DNA of 64,000 nt from Diphasiastrum complanatum. Its lineage: Eukaryota > Streptophyta > Lycopodiopsida > Lycopodiales > Lycopodiaceae. Position 1 is the first letter of the stretch, and each line of letters begins with the position of its first letter. Positions 34,174 to 46,671 of this stretch are shown piece by piece. A model generated the notes under the pieces. It did not search any database. It saw only the letters and a list, made by a program, of their open reading frames with translations, and was not told the DNA's origin. A program made the translations under genes and the position numbers. Where the stretch lies: the NCBI GenBank assembly GCA_029204225.1, contig CM055092.1, positions 29,002,359-29,066,358 on the forward strand. The letters are read 5' to 3'.

Positions 34174-34564
34174 TGTGAAAAATGCAAAAATAAGCTTGGT
34201 AGAGGCCAAAAATCTTGTATATAGATAAAAACACATGTGTGGAGCATGTTCCCACATGTGAAAATAGTGTACTTGTCATGTACCATAATCATATAGGTTG
34301 TACATATGATTTAATTCAAGTTCTAGTAGCTAAAAAGACCAAAAACTAGTTTTCTAGACATATGGCACATGGCATCAATCTATTGATTGCATGAGCCACA
34401 TCCTTTGGTTAGGTGTCATATCACATGTGTAGAGGACAGATCACATGTGTGGAATAAGTTGAAGTAGGCGAATTTTGACTTCTAGAAGATTTCCAAGTAG
34501 ATCTCCATATAGAAGGAAAATGGACCAAAAGTGCTCAAAATAAAAGGTTTTGTCCAAGTGTCAG
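34174..34564 (+). repeat. 3' LTR, copy 2, truncated
   Basis: The first 391 bp of the LTR; identity stops after GTCCAAGTGTCAG. A short purine-poor GAGGAA precedes it in place of the longer tract of copy 1. Confidence 0.9.
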
Positions 34565-34760
34565 CCCCAGAATCCACCTACGATGATCGTTCTGATCTTC
34601 TTTGAAGCTTCGATCGAAGGAACTTTGATGTCTCCTGCCATCCGGACTACCAATACCTTGTATGGAGTCCTCTCTTCTGAGACGCTCTGAGTGCTATTTT
34701 TCTTGGTGAAAGACGTTATCCCATAGCTCCACCAGATCGTGCATACCTGCAACACCCTGC
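34565..34760 (-). other. Truncated leader of a minus-strand copia element
   Basis: Starts abruptly at the junction with the LTR fragment at 34564 and leads to the primer-binding site at 34761-34773. A 64-codon open frame here is short and unrecognised. Confidence 0.5.
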
Positions 34761-35243
34761 CGCTTTGATACCAAGTTGAAATTCTGATAGAATCTAGTGC
34801 AGTATGCAGATCACATCACACAATCACCATAGCCACTCCTCACAAGCTCTCATAGATGGCACATCAAAAGTTAATAGATTACAAAGAAACACTATACATA
34901 TAGAGTATTCACAAACTGAATGAAAAGGCTGGTGTCCTAAAATTGGCCTACCACCTGTCAAACTAAGGTCAGGCCCAATATGACCAAATTTGACCGACAA
35001 ACTTGGGACATGCCCCCAAGTATAGCAAGTACTGTAAATAACTCTGTACAGACTAATTCTTCCTATGTGTGGCTACTCGGCTAACCCAAGTAGCCGGCTA
35101 CGGGATCAGTGCCCGATCAATATATCCTTATGGATCACGTCCCGATCACAACCATATACAGTAAGCCAAATAAATTGTACAATAACTACATCATCACATT
35201 TAGAGCTTATACTAATGAATCAGATCAAAACTGATTTCTAACT
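34761..35243 (-). repeat. Copia-like 5' LTR with primer-binding site
   Basis: On the minus strand the LTR runs from about 35243 (AGTTAGAAATCAG, probably TGTTAG originally) to 34774, followed by TGGTATCAAAGCG at 34761-34773. It interrupts a copia RT fragment (35244-35338) at its upstream end. Confidence 0.65.
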
Positions 35244-35338
35244 TATTGATCTTTTGAAACCATGCTCGAACAGATTGCTTCAAGCCATATAGTGCCTTGT
35301 GGAGTTTACACACATGATTGTGTTTACCCTCGATAATA
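35244..35338 (-). pseudogene. Copia reverse transcriptase fragment
   Basis: The minus strand reads NHVCKLHKALYGLKQ followed by SVRAWFQKIN, the conserved copia RT block (LYGLKQAPRAW in most members; here SVRAW). It is cut by the LTR at 35243. Upstream similarity fades near 35340. Confidence 0.75.
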
Positions 35339-36540
<1,202 letters not shown>

Positions 36541-36768
36541 ATAATCAGATCAATAATAGCATACATTCATCATAAGCAATCACCACAAGGAGGAAAAGCA
36601 ACAAACACCATCACTACCATTAACTAAATGCCATGTGTACAATAAACCTTGATAGAGATAGAAAATATAGGAGTTGACTAATAGACTAGCCTACAACTAA
36701 TTACAGTTGGCAACAGTAAAAGTACATCGTTAACAATAACACATGAAGTTTATAACTGATTTCTAGCA
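36541..36768 (-). repeat. Copia 3' LTR fragment
   Basis: On the minus strand a purine tract (GAGGGAGAG, 36769-36777) is followed at 36768 by TGCTAGAAATCAG. The LTR ends abruptly near 36541. It is the 3' LTR of the copia element whose RNase H end is at 36778-37125. Confidence 0.6.
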
Positions 36769-36777
36769 CTCTCCCTC

Positions 36778-37125
36778 AATGATAAAATTACATTCTTCTA
36801 TTCCTAATAGAGTGCAAATTTACATCTACCTAATCACTTAGTAAAAATATCTCGCTTGATTTTCAGATTTACAGAACAATATCAATGGCCTCATCAAGAA
36901 TTTTCTCTTGAACATAGTGATAATGTCTTTCGATGTGCTTCGTTCGAGCATGTAAAATTGGATTTTCGACAAGGTGAATGCAGCCTTGGTTGTCACAAGA
37001 TATAATAGTTGCATCCATCTATGGTTGACCCAGATCAACAAGCAATCTTTGTAACCATACCACTTCTTGTGTAGCATTGCTGAGTGCACAATATTCAGCT
37101 TCCATCGAAGATATGGCTACTGTAG
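36778..37125 (-). pseudogene. Copia RNase H, right half
   Basis: Minus strand from 37125: CTACA (target duplication) then VAISSMEAEYCALSNATQEV, DNQGCIHLVENPILHARTK and RHYHYVQEKILDE, with stops, ending before the purine tract. This is the C-terminal half of RNase H. Its first codon continues exactly where the plus-strand fragment at 15239-16004 stops (KKQPT then VAISS). Confidence 0.82.
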
Positions 37126-37645
37126 TGTAAGAGAGCTCTCTAAGATCCTGCTTACAAGACAAAACACAATGGAAAACACACTATGGAGCAACCACCCAAC
37201 CAAGTACAAGCAACCAATCAACTCTAGAAGCTTCACTCCCAAGCCAAGGAATAAGAAGCATGAATGTAGAGTGAAACCCTGGCAATGAATCAATCATCAC
37301 AATGAGGAGTAGGACGAGTTTGTCCTCAATATATAGAGCCAAAAGCAACTTGGGCACATAGCCATGCATAGCCCTAAGTTCCCTATACATAGATTCACCT
37401 AGAATAGAGTCTTAAGCATGGACCAACTATTCATAGAATTGCTATTGATAACTCTGCACATGCATACACTGTCTCAAACCTTGTCTAACTCCATTTAGTG
37501 TGTTTTGGGCCTCACAAGGATATAAGTTCTTTCGGGTCACATCCAGTATGACGTGGCATAACTAACAGCTTGATTTACTGGAGTACCGTCGTGTATCCAA
37601 GACTAGGAGTATACTGAATCCTACTTACTGGCCATGGACATGACA
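37126..37645 (-). repeat. Chromovirus 3' LTR
   Basis: 520 bp; minus strand TGTCATGTCC...CTCTTACA, preceded by the purine tract GGAGGGAAGAA (37646-37656). High similarity to 16005-16489 in inverse orientation, apart from about 35 bp missing there. Confidence 0.88.
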
Positions 37646-37656
37646 TTCTTCCCTCC

Positions 37657-38010
37657 TGAAACTGCTTCTATCCTTAGAAGCTCTCTAAACATGAAAGAAT
37701 AACGAGAACAGTTCTTATAACTTAAATATCAACCTAGAAAATCATTATCCTTACTCTAACTTTCACATCAAACAAGTACTCAAAGATAATCCTATTTTCA
37801 AAGTGATAATCTCTGTACTGGAGTACAACTCAGGTTTGAAAAAGTACACTAAGCGATAAATTTCCCATCTAGGTTATATTCACCATAAGTTAGTAACATC
37901 ACCTTCATGTAAAGCATTTACATGAAACACTGGGTGAAATAACCTAACTTAAGAGATTAAAGTTAAAAAAATAATAAATAATTATAATTACAGCATGAAA
38001 TTATCCACAA
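37657..38010 (-). pseudogene. Decayed chromovirus 3' coding end
   Basis: Aligns with the chromodomain-bearing region 46168-46480 in scattered blocks (for example the CACCTTCATGTAAA and TACATGAAACA blocks near 37910-37930). No frame survives. Confidence 0.45.
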
Positions 38011-39038
38011 CTCTGACAAATAATTCATAAGCTTATAAGTACAAATATCCTTAGAATCCAAATTCTAATATATGAAAATTCATTCAATTAGAATATCTAG
38101 GAGACTCATTAAGATATAGAATGATTAAAACTCAACTCTGAGTATCCCAAATACTCTTTTGAGTTAAATGCTCCTGTTTTCTAGTACCAAATACAAGAAA
38201 ATAGCATTCATTCATCTTAATAGACTTGTCTGTCTCCTATGATAACTAGAGTTCCAATCAGATGAAGAACTGTACTCAAGCATCTACAAACCATAAACTG
38301 TAGCAGAATAATATCCACTAAAAAAATAAATTCTCCACACATAAAATACTTATCTTGTGAGAATATATGTGAAATCCATAGGTTCTCAATAATACTGGAG
38401 TAAAAGAGATTCAAAACACTGATCTGAATTATTACTCAATTAATAGATCAAGAATTAATCATCACACTTAAGAATCATCACCATTTCATATAATCCTTTG
38501 ACAATAATTAAGTATCTATTTATGATCCGTCAATCATAAATATTTAGATTCGTATGATTCGTCAATCATGATTTCCTAGAATCAAAATCATACTTAATCA
38601 TTTACAGGATACTAGAGTACATGTTCCACATAACTCAGGAAAAGTTAGAGTCATTTCAAAATCTTTCCATCAAGAAAATACTAGATTTAGGAATACTTTC
38701 AAAACATGATTCTTTAACTGAAGTGCAAGATTCAAGTTCTATTAACAACTGGTTTTTTATACTCTCATGTTAAAACAGATCCAATGGCATATTTCGATGT
38801 ATTACTATGAAGATAGAACTCGATCGTCAATTTGGCGTTTATAAAATAGGTGTGGATATCAACATAGTTTTTAAATTTTGGAATGACTCCAATGCTTCTA
38901 CTGTCAAGATCATGTAAAATTCACATGTGTGGGATGCCCTACACATGTACTTTTGATCTCCTAAGCCCAATAATACCATAAAGATCAAACTAGCATTGAT
39001 TGACAATAGGAAAGCTGGTCATACAAGAAATATTATTG
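38011..39038. other. Unassigned AT-rich sequence
   Basis: No ORF, LTR end or RNA gene recognised. CACATGTGTGGG occurs near 38923. The second breakpoint of the inferred inversion may lie here. Confidence 0.4.
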
Positions 39039-39131
39039 TGTTACAAGCAAGATCTATCAACAAAACATGAAACTAAGTACAATAAATGCCTCAACTCGGC
39101 TAGAGAGAGAATATGAATGTACAAACTCGAG

Positions 39132-39201
<70 letters not shown>

Positions 39202-39583
39202 ACAATGAGCTTAGTCTCCAAATTTGCATTACACACAAAAATCATCATAATCTCAATGAGAGTACATCACATATATATAGATCCATGGACTCTCCTCCTA
39301 CTTTGAGTTGAATTGGAGTTATGAATCCACCTCTCAAGCTATCTAGACTTATTCAAGCCACCTCAATATGTCTAATTGTGCCACCTAGTATTTTCATACA
39401 TTAAATGTGGCATGCAAAGTACAAATGGCAATTCCTATGGTAGATCGAGTTTCTACTTCTATCTACCTTGAATATTTTATTCTAAGATGAGTCTTTACTA
39501 AGACAAAAGAGCTCAATTTATCTTTGGCATTTTTAGGACCCCTACTTACAACATTAGATAGATTTTTCCAATATTTCAACACT
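39039..39583 (-). repeat. Copia 3' LTR containing (GA)33
   Basis: Minus strand TGTTGAAATATTGG from 39583 to GCTTGTAACA at 39039, after a purine tract (TTTAGGAGAAG, 39584-39594). It contains a 66-bp GA array at 39135-39200 and a TATATATATAG box near 39272. The outer end is inferred from TGTT/AACA symmetry only. Confidence 0.65.
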
Positions 39584-39599
39584 TCTCCTAAAAATGTAT

Positions 39600-42500
39600 C
39601 TAATGTGGATCAAGCATCGATCTTGAGATAAGACCAAGATTAGATCTATGCTTTGAGAAGGCACTTTTGCAAAGTGGCTTTGTGAGAAGATCAGCAATAC
39701 ATGAAGATGTGTCGACATGTTCCAAGTTGATTTCACCTCCAATGAGCTTTTCCCTTACAAAATGGTGTGCCACTTCTATATGCTTGCTTCTTGCATGAAA
39801 AATTGGATTGTTTGCAAGAGCTTGGGCCGATATGTTGTCACACTTGATCAAGGGAAGATCATCCTCTTTGATGCACTTTAGCTCCATGATTAACCTCTTG
39901 ATCCAAAGCACCTCTTTAGTTGTTGTAGTGAGTGCTTTGTACTCAACCTCACAAGAAGATAGGGATATGGTATCTTGATTCTTTGAAAGCCAAGACACAA
40001 GATTTCCTCCAAGAAAGATAGTATATGCAATAATAGACTTTCGATCCATTTTATCACTTGCAAAATCGGAATCCGAATAGCCAACAATGGTTAGATCTTC
40101 ATTCTTGTACAATAAACCATAATCTTGAGTAGAAGATACATATCTTAGAACTCTCTTGGCCATCTTCCAATGTTGGATCTTAGGATCTTGCATAAATTGA
40201 CTCAATTTGTGCACACAATAGCTCAAATCAGGTCTAGTGATAGTAAGCCAAATTAAGGAGCCTATAAGACTCCTATAAAGTGTGATGTCTTCGAAGGATC
40301 TTTCATCACCTTTAATAGGGTCTTTTACATGTTGCTCCATGGGAGTATCTATGCCTTTGCAATTTTGCATATTCAATTTTCTCAACGTAGAAAAGACATA
40401 TCTAGATTGACAAATAAAAGCATACTCTTCATGAAAATCAATCTCAAGGCCTAAACTGTAATGGATCTCTCCTAGATCTTGCATTTTAAATTCTCCTCCT
40501 AATGCATCCTTAGTTTCTTGAACTAGCATCAAACAACTTCCACTAAGAATAATGTCATCTACATAGATTAGAAGAATGACAATATTACTACCATCAAACT
40601 TTAAGTACATAGAAGGATCATAGTCACTAAGCACAAATCCTAATGAAAGTAGAAAGTTCTTGAGTCTTGAATACCATGATCTAGGTGCTTGCTTCAAGCC
40701 ATAAAGACTTCTAAATAGAAAACACACCTTAGATTTATCCTTGATGAATCCTTGAGGTTGTTCCATGTATATCTCCTCCTCAAGATAGCCATTCAAAAAA
40801 GCGTTGGAGACATCAAGTTGATACAATTTCCACTTAAAAAATAGGGCAAGAGAGATTATGATTCTTGTTGTCACCATCTTTGCTACAGGAGAAAAGGTTT
40901 CTTCATAGTCAAGGCCATATATTTGTGCAAAGCCTTTAGCACATAATCTTGCCTTGTACTTGTTAATGGAGCCATCATGATTGTACTTGATCTTGAACAC
41001 CCACTTGCATCCAATGATGTGCATGTTAGGTGGTGGATCCACTAGCTCCCATTTGTGGTTGGTGATCAAGGCATCATATTCAATCTTCATGGCTTCATAC
41101 CACTGCTTGGTATTGAGGGCTTCTTGGACATCTTTGGGCTCCTCATGAGAAACTAAATAAGCATAAGTGGAATCAAGATCCACTTGTTTTCCTTTGTCAT
41201 CATAAGTGAGCCTTTTAGGCTCGGATCTCTCCCTCATGGATCTTCTAGGAGTGAAAATACGAGGACTTCCATCTTCAAATCTCGATCCCTCCATATGTTG
41301 ATTGTCTTCAATAGCAAAAGGTGATAGATTTTGAGGTTGCTTGATCTCGGCCCTTCCTAGATTGGACTTTTCTTCTTCATGAAGAACTACATCTCTACTT
41401 TCAATTACTTTAGAAGTAGAGAGCATGTAGATTCGATAGGCTTTCTTGTTGGATGAATATCCAACCATTACTCCTTTGCTTGCACAAGGATCATCCTTCT
41501 TTCTCGTTTCCAAGGGAATACGGACAAAACATATGCATCCAAATACTCTAAGGTGATCAACCTTATGTTTCTTCAAATAAAGTGCTTCATATGGTGACTT
41601 TCTTCCAAGTGCAACATGAGGGAGTCGATTGCAAAGATAGTTTGAACGATTGATGGCCTCACCCCAAAAGTCTTTTGGCAAGGATGCCTCAATTCTAATG
41701 GTTTTGGCAGATTCACACAAGGTTCTATTCTTTCTTTCAGCCACCCCATTTTGAGATGGTGTATATGCACAAGAAAACTCCCTTTTAATGCCTTCAAGCT
41801 CACAATAATCATGAAATTTATTGGAAGTGTACTCACCACCTCCATCACTTCTAAGAATCTTGATTTTCTATGAAAATTGCTTTTCAACTAGAGCTTTGAA
41901 CTTTAGGAAATAGTCAAACACCATAGACTTTGAAGCTAGAAGATATAACCAAGTAAATCTTGTGAGATCATCAATGAAATTTACAAAGCAAGTAGCACCA
42001 CCCTTGCTCTTTGAAGATGAGAAGTGTACATCTGAGTGTATGAGCTCCAATGGATGTGTAGTCTTAATAGATGACTTTGAAAAAGGCTTCTTATGAGACT
42101 TAGATATGGCACAAGCCTCACATGGCTTGAAATTCTTGGAGATAAGATTAGGCAAGCCAATAGCTTTGGCTTTCTTGACCATGGACACCATAGAACTATA
42201 GTTAGGATGCCCCAACCTTCTATGTTCCTCCAAAGAAATATGAGTAGCAAAAGCACTATCACAAGAGTTAGCATACTCTTTGGGATCAAGCTTGTAGATT
42301 CCACCATATCTAGACCCAAATCCAAGGATCTCATCATGCTTCTTGATTGTACATGTATCAACATTGAAATTCACATCTAGTCCACTATCAAACAATTGCC
42401 CAACACTAATAAGATTTTTTGTTAACTTAGGAACAAAAAGTACTTTAGACAGAGAAAGAACTTTTGATGATGAAAGCTTTAAGTGAATGGTTCCTATGCC

Positions 42501-43486
42501 TTCAATAGCACACTCATAATCATTTGTTGTGTAGATGGACTTCTTGGCTCCTTCATAAGGTGTCATGGATGAAAAAGAATACTTGGAGCTACACATATGT
42601 GAGGAAGCTCCACTATCGATGTACCACGAACCATCTTTCTTGAAAGGTGATGAAGAAAAACTCGAGACCATAAGAGATCCCTCTCCATCACTTGCATGAG
42701 CATCTTCCTTCTCTTCATTGGAAGTGTTGGATTGCTTGAATTGACGCTTCTTCTTGAAGCAATTGGTGGCATAATGCCCCTTCTTGCCACTAAAGAAACA
42801 CTTGATGTTTTTCTTCTTTTTCTTGGATGTGAAAGCTTGAAAGGACTCATCCTCTTCTCCTTTCTCCTTGGAAATAAGATTGTTCTTGCTTGAAGATGAT
42901 TGGTGTTGATTCTTACTTCTTGACTTGTGCTTGTCTTTGGTAAAGAGGGCTTTACAATCAATGTTGAGAGACAGTCTTTCCATTTTCAAGAGTTTATACT
43001 CTTGTCTTGATTCTTCATAAATGAGCACACTTTGGAGTGCTTCCAAACTTGGTAGCTCCTCCTTAATGGCATAACTCTGAACAAGGTTGTCACATTCCTC
43101 CTTTAACCTATTAAGTATGACTTGAACAAGTTCATTTTGGTTGATGGAGTCTCCTATGCATGACAATTCCCTATGGAGGTCTTTAACTCTCATTACATAA
43201 GTTGAAGCATGAGAGTATCCCAAGCATCTTTGGCATTAGTACAAGCACCAATTTCTCTTAAGATGTCATTTGAGACATTCATTTTAATATAATGTAGAGC
43301 CATCCTAGCTCTCTTTATGTACTTTGGAAATTCTTGAGGAATTTGTGGTTCTTCTTCAATACAAAGTACAATATCCATCACATCTTGTAGAATTAAGACA
43401 GATTCCATCCTAACCTTCCAAATTGAGTAATTGGAGGTTGACAATCTTTCACTTGCTTCTAATAGAAAGGCACCCATTGAAGCCAT
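39600..43486 (-). pseudogene. Ty1/copia gag-pol, nearly intact
   Basis: Minus-strand polyprotein. Gag starts at 43486 (MASMGAFLLEASERL), but a deletion near 43210 removes about 30-40 residues of gag and shifts the frame. From there one frame covers the knuckle region (CFFSGKKGHYATNC, second Cys replaced by Ser), protease (WYIDSGASSHM), pre-integrase and HHCC region, and the integrase start up to a single in-frame TAG at 41868-41870. The same frame resumes at once through the integrase core (QNGVAERKNRT), the linker, RT (LYGLKQAPRSWY, YVDDIILSG) and RNase H (GYSDSDFASDKMDRKS, SSCEVEYKAL) to the stop at 39600. Only these lesions separate it from a full copia polyprotein. The 3' LTR is at 39039-39583; the 5' LTR and primer site are missing. 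Confidence 0.92.
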
Positions 43487-44089
43487 AAAGAATGTTGGAA
43501 ATCAAAAAAGATGGATGAAAAAATTGCTTATCTTCTCACTATAGGAACCAATCAAGGGTAAAAAACCAAATCCTATGTAAGACTAAGCAAAAAAAAACTG
43601 TGAGATAGGTCTCACTAGTTTGACAATCTCTCTGAAACAAGATTTGAATCATCAAAAAAGATGAAGTATGGCAAAAGTTATGGTTCTCTGAATTTCACAC
43701 CTGTGAAATACTCCAAAAATGTCAAATTGACTCAAATACAATCTATTTGTATGAAACAATTTGCCTAGATCCTCTAAATTTTGCCTAAATCACATATAGA
43801 TGAGATTGTTCAACTTCTGGGTGATTTTTGTGATCATTCAGGCAATAAATGACATGTACACAAGATTTGCCACAGATCTAGGCGCCCGAACTACGACTAT
43901 TCAAAAGCTTATAACTTTTGATTGGCTTATCCAACTGTCATGATTCAAATTGCATCAGATTCTACACATTTCTAGCTTTCTAGTGGGCAAATTGCATGAA
44001 ATTTGGATCTAAGGTGAGAGAGAACCACCAAACTGAAAATGGGCGGATTTCACACGTGCCTGCACCTGAAATTCCGTACAGTACCTGCA
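43487..44089 (-). other. Truncated copia leader
   Basis: Non-coding sequence upstream of gag. It breaks off near 44090 at a gypsy fragment before any primer-binding site. Contains TTTCACACCTGTGAAA near 43693. Confidence 0.5.
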
Positions 44090-44370
44090 AGTAAAACAAT
44101 CTTTGTATTCGACCATCAACTTATGCAACTCTGAGAATTGAGATGAAGATAGTTGTGCTCCCACTTGGATTATCTTATCTTCTTCACCTGGTTCAACGAG
44201 ATTCATTTGTTGAGTATGAGCTAGTCCATCATAAATCTCATGTGTATCTGGCACACCTTCAAATTCATGATGAGCTTTTGATTTCAATGATTTTTGACTC
44301 AACGAATTAGAATATGGAATCATTTTTTCTTTGCCTTTGTTTATATTATAATCATAAGGAAGCCGCAAGA
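44090..44370 (-). pseudogene. Ty3/gypsy fragment between protease and RT
   Basis: The minus strand reads LVEPGEEDKIIQVGAQL and then QFSELHKLMVEYKDCF, the conserved stretch just before gypsy reverse transcriptase in plants. It has a frame break after KDCF and is cut by the copia leader at 44090. Confidence 0.7.
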
Positions 44371-44671
44371 GTAAAACTGAGCATAAGGTATATCAATCAT
44401 CTTGACTCCAAGGGGAGACAACATTTTGTAGATTATTTTGTGAGTAATTTTTTAACCCTAAATTTCATTGTTAGGTTCTATTTATAGCTTAATTGCTAAC
44501 AAGTTTTTTTGATGTGTCTACATAATACACTATGGCAGCCAACGGATGAAGAATATAAACTCTGCTATAATCGTAATTTCAAGAACATGCACAGAGAATG
44601 GGAAAGTAGAGGCATCTTTCCAATAGATCATGTAAACCCTAATTTATGACTTTTAATTGAAACTACTCTTT
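44371..44671. other. Unassigned spacer
   Basis: Continuation of the gypsy fragment is possible but not recognisable. No feature seen. Confidence 0.35.
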
Positions 44672-44768
44672 AGTTAAAATAGGATTGCATTGCATTCAAC
44701 TTTCAAAAAGTACCTCTTGTGTAGTTAAAATAGGATTGCATTGCATTCAAAATTCACAAAGTACCTAT
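44672..44768. repeat. Tandem 48-bp duplication
   Basis: Two adjacent copies share TTAAAATAGGATTGCATTGC followed by ATTCAA and AAAGTACCT. They lie upstream of a CGG-rich stretch (44842-44870). Confidence 0.85.
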
Positions 44769-44897
44769 GACTACGTGTGTAGATTGATCAAGTGCAAGAG
44801 GAGCAGATTGATCAAGAACTTGCGCAAGAGGAGGGGACGACAACGGCGGCGGCGGCGGGGGGGGACTGGCATCAACAGTGGGGGCGATGATGACGAG

Positions 44898-44931
44898 GAA
44901 GAAGGCATTCACAGAGACGAATGCCTTCTTC
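44898..44931. repeat. 13-bp inverted repeat with 8-bp loop
   Basis: GAAGAAGGCATTC (44898-44910), loop ACAGAGAC, GAATGCCTTCTTC (44919-44931). The arms pair perfectly. Too short for a typical microRNA precursor. Confidence 0.9.
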
Positions 44932-45119
44932 TCAGATGAAAACTGAAGCTACACATGTAAAAATATAAATATTTTCTTGTAAATAGAATACATATACATG
45001 CATGTTATGATTTAGAATACGTAGCACAAATACATAAGCAATTTTGATCAATGCTAGTGCTCACTTTGAAAGTAACACAAGAATCCTCTTAAAAATGAGA
45101 GAAATTGCGCATTGTACTC

Positions 45120-45778
45120 TCAACTAAAAAAAATGGGGCCTCGCGGGTGACAATGAGCACCCGTGGGGCCCCGAAAAAAATTTGAATCCAAACCAAACAT
45201 CGTTGGGCCACATTATCTTAAACCATAAAAGAAAGATAGCGACATTTGTGCAACGCTAAATTATGCGTAGCACAAACGTCGCCAAAAAAAACAATTGTAA
45301 AATCCAACAAACATCGCGAGGTGACATACAAGTGTCTCCCGGCGACACTGTATATTCTGCAGAGAAAGCAGACCTGAGAGGGTTTGTGACATTCTTGCAA
45401 CGTTTGCAAACGTCACTGCGCGACGATCCAGTTTGTTTCAAATTTCCAGTTCAAATATGATTCGACATTATAGCAACACTTAACGCCACTTAATCATTGT
45501 CGAGTGACACTCACTTATAGTTTCAATTGTCTGTCACGCGGCGATGATTTGTAACAATAATTGCCTGGCGACGTATTTAGAGATGCGCAACGACAAATTA
45601 CTTGTCGCCGAAAGACATTTAAACGTCGCAAAAATGTCACTAGTTTTGTCATTTTTGTGGCTGATATGTCGCTATAAATGTCGCGAGGTGACGGTCCAAT
45701 AGCAACATCTATAGGGACGATTGTGCAAGCCGTCGCTAATATATACATAAACATCGCTATGTGTCATTGGTGTGGTAG
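45120..45778. mobile_element. CACTA (En/Spm-type) transposon end
   Basis: The segment ends at 45778 in GTGTGGTAGTG, whose complement CACTACCACACC is a CACTA-type terminus. Inward lie the repeated subterminal motifs typical of such elements: GTCGCGAGGTGAC near 45677 and CATCGCGAGGTGAC near 45314, with many GTCGC/GCGAC words. No second terminus and no transposase are visible, so it is a fragment or a small derivative. It abuts a chromovirus LTR, which it probably interrupted. The left limit is approximate. Confidence 0.65.
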
Positions 45779-46156
45779 TGAGCTAGTCAATATCCTAACC
45801 ACTTCACCCCCAAGCCAAGGTGAATGAATACAAGAGAGGAGGGGATCCTGGCTTCTGAAATCAAAAATGACAATGAGGAGATGAGTGAGTTCCACTAGGA
45901 AATATACTCTCCAAGAACTAGAGAATATTTCCTCAAGGATCTCTCCATTCCTACCAAAAGCAATTGACCTCCTATTCTTGCATAAAAGCTGTCAAACACG
46001 ATGAAAAAAAGGTCCAATTGGAGTCATAAGATTATTAATTACATTACCAACCAAGTCCGGAATGACATGGCATAACTAACCATCTTATACATTGGAGTAC
46101 CGGCTATCCATGTCAAGAATTATTTCAAATCCTACATATTGGACATGGACGTAACA
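45779..46156 (-). repeat. Chromovirus 3' LTR, truncated
   Basis: Minus strand starts TGTTACGTCCATG at 46156 after the purine tract GGGGGGAAGAA (46157-46167). It is broken at 45778 by the CACTA end, so the last 100 bp or so are missing compared with 16005-16489. Confidence 0.8.
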
Positions 46157-46167
46157 TTCTTCCCCCC

Positions 46168-46671
46168 TTGAACTACTTTTTCCTCATAAGTGAAAACTAG
46201 GAAAGTTCTTTTTTATGCCTTCAACCCTTTTCCACCAATCATCATCCTCAGTCCGACCCTTCCACCTAATCAAGCAATCAGAGATAGAACGATTTCTGAA
46301 TTGTTTATCTCTGGTTCTGAGCACTCTTTCAGGTTCCAAAGATACAATAAGCAATAAATCCTCCAAGTGGGTAAGATCCTCGTTTGATCCAACTACATCA
46401 CCTTCATGTAAACTTAATTTTCACCAGCTTACATGAAACATCGGGTGAGCAGTCGACTTATCCTAAAGATCAAGTTCGTAAGCTAAAAAACCAATTTTTT
46501 TGATAATCCAAAACAGTCCACAATATCTGGTAAACAACTAATAATGTTTACCCCTATGCATAGTCTTAGAATCCTTTGGAATTCTAAGATATACCCAGTC
46601 ATCAACTTTAAAACCTTTGAGAGATCTCTTAAGATTGGCATAGTGCTTAGCTCTGTCTTTAGCACTACAGA
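46168..46671 (-). pseudogene. Chromovirus integrase C-terminus and chromodomain
   Basis: Minus strand: AKHYANLKRSLKGFKVDDW, VYLRIPKDSK (integrase C-terminal domain), then after stops LEPERVLRTRDKQFRNRSI and CLIRWKGRTEDDDWW, a chromodomain with the aromatic W positions. The chromodomain frame (46184-46366) is open; the join to integrase is broken. The upstream part is cut at 46671/46672 by an LTR on the plus strand. Confidence 0.85.

Larger units (their letters stand above)
30175..34564 (+). mobile_element. Non-autonomous LTR element, copy 2 of the same family
   Basis: LTR 30175-31007, primer-binding site TGGTACCAGAGCC from 31008, ORF region 32432-34036, and a 3' LTR beginning at 34174 that is cut at 34564. 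The internal region aligns with copy 1 (22515-26071). Relative to copy 1 it has lost about 330 bp near 32813, covering the front of module 1, and gained about 80 bp near 33190-33280. It inserted into a chromovirus LTR. The right end and target duplication are gone because a minus-strand copia fragment begins at 34565. Confidence 0.88.

Noticed and set aside
44685-44939. Arg- and Gly-rich 84-codon ORF
   Set aside because: Product of a CGG-rich low-complexity stretch over a tandem duplication; no domain.
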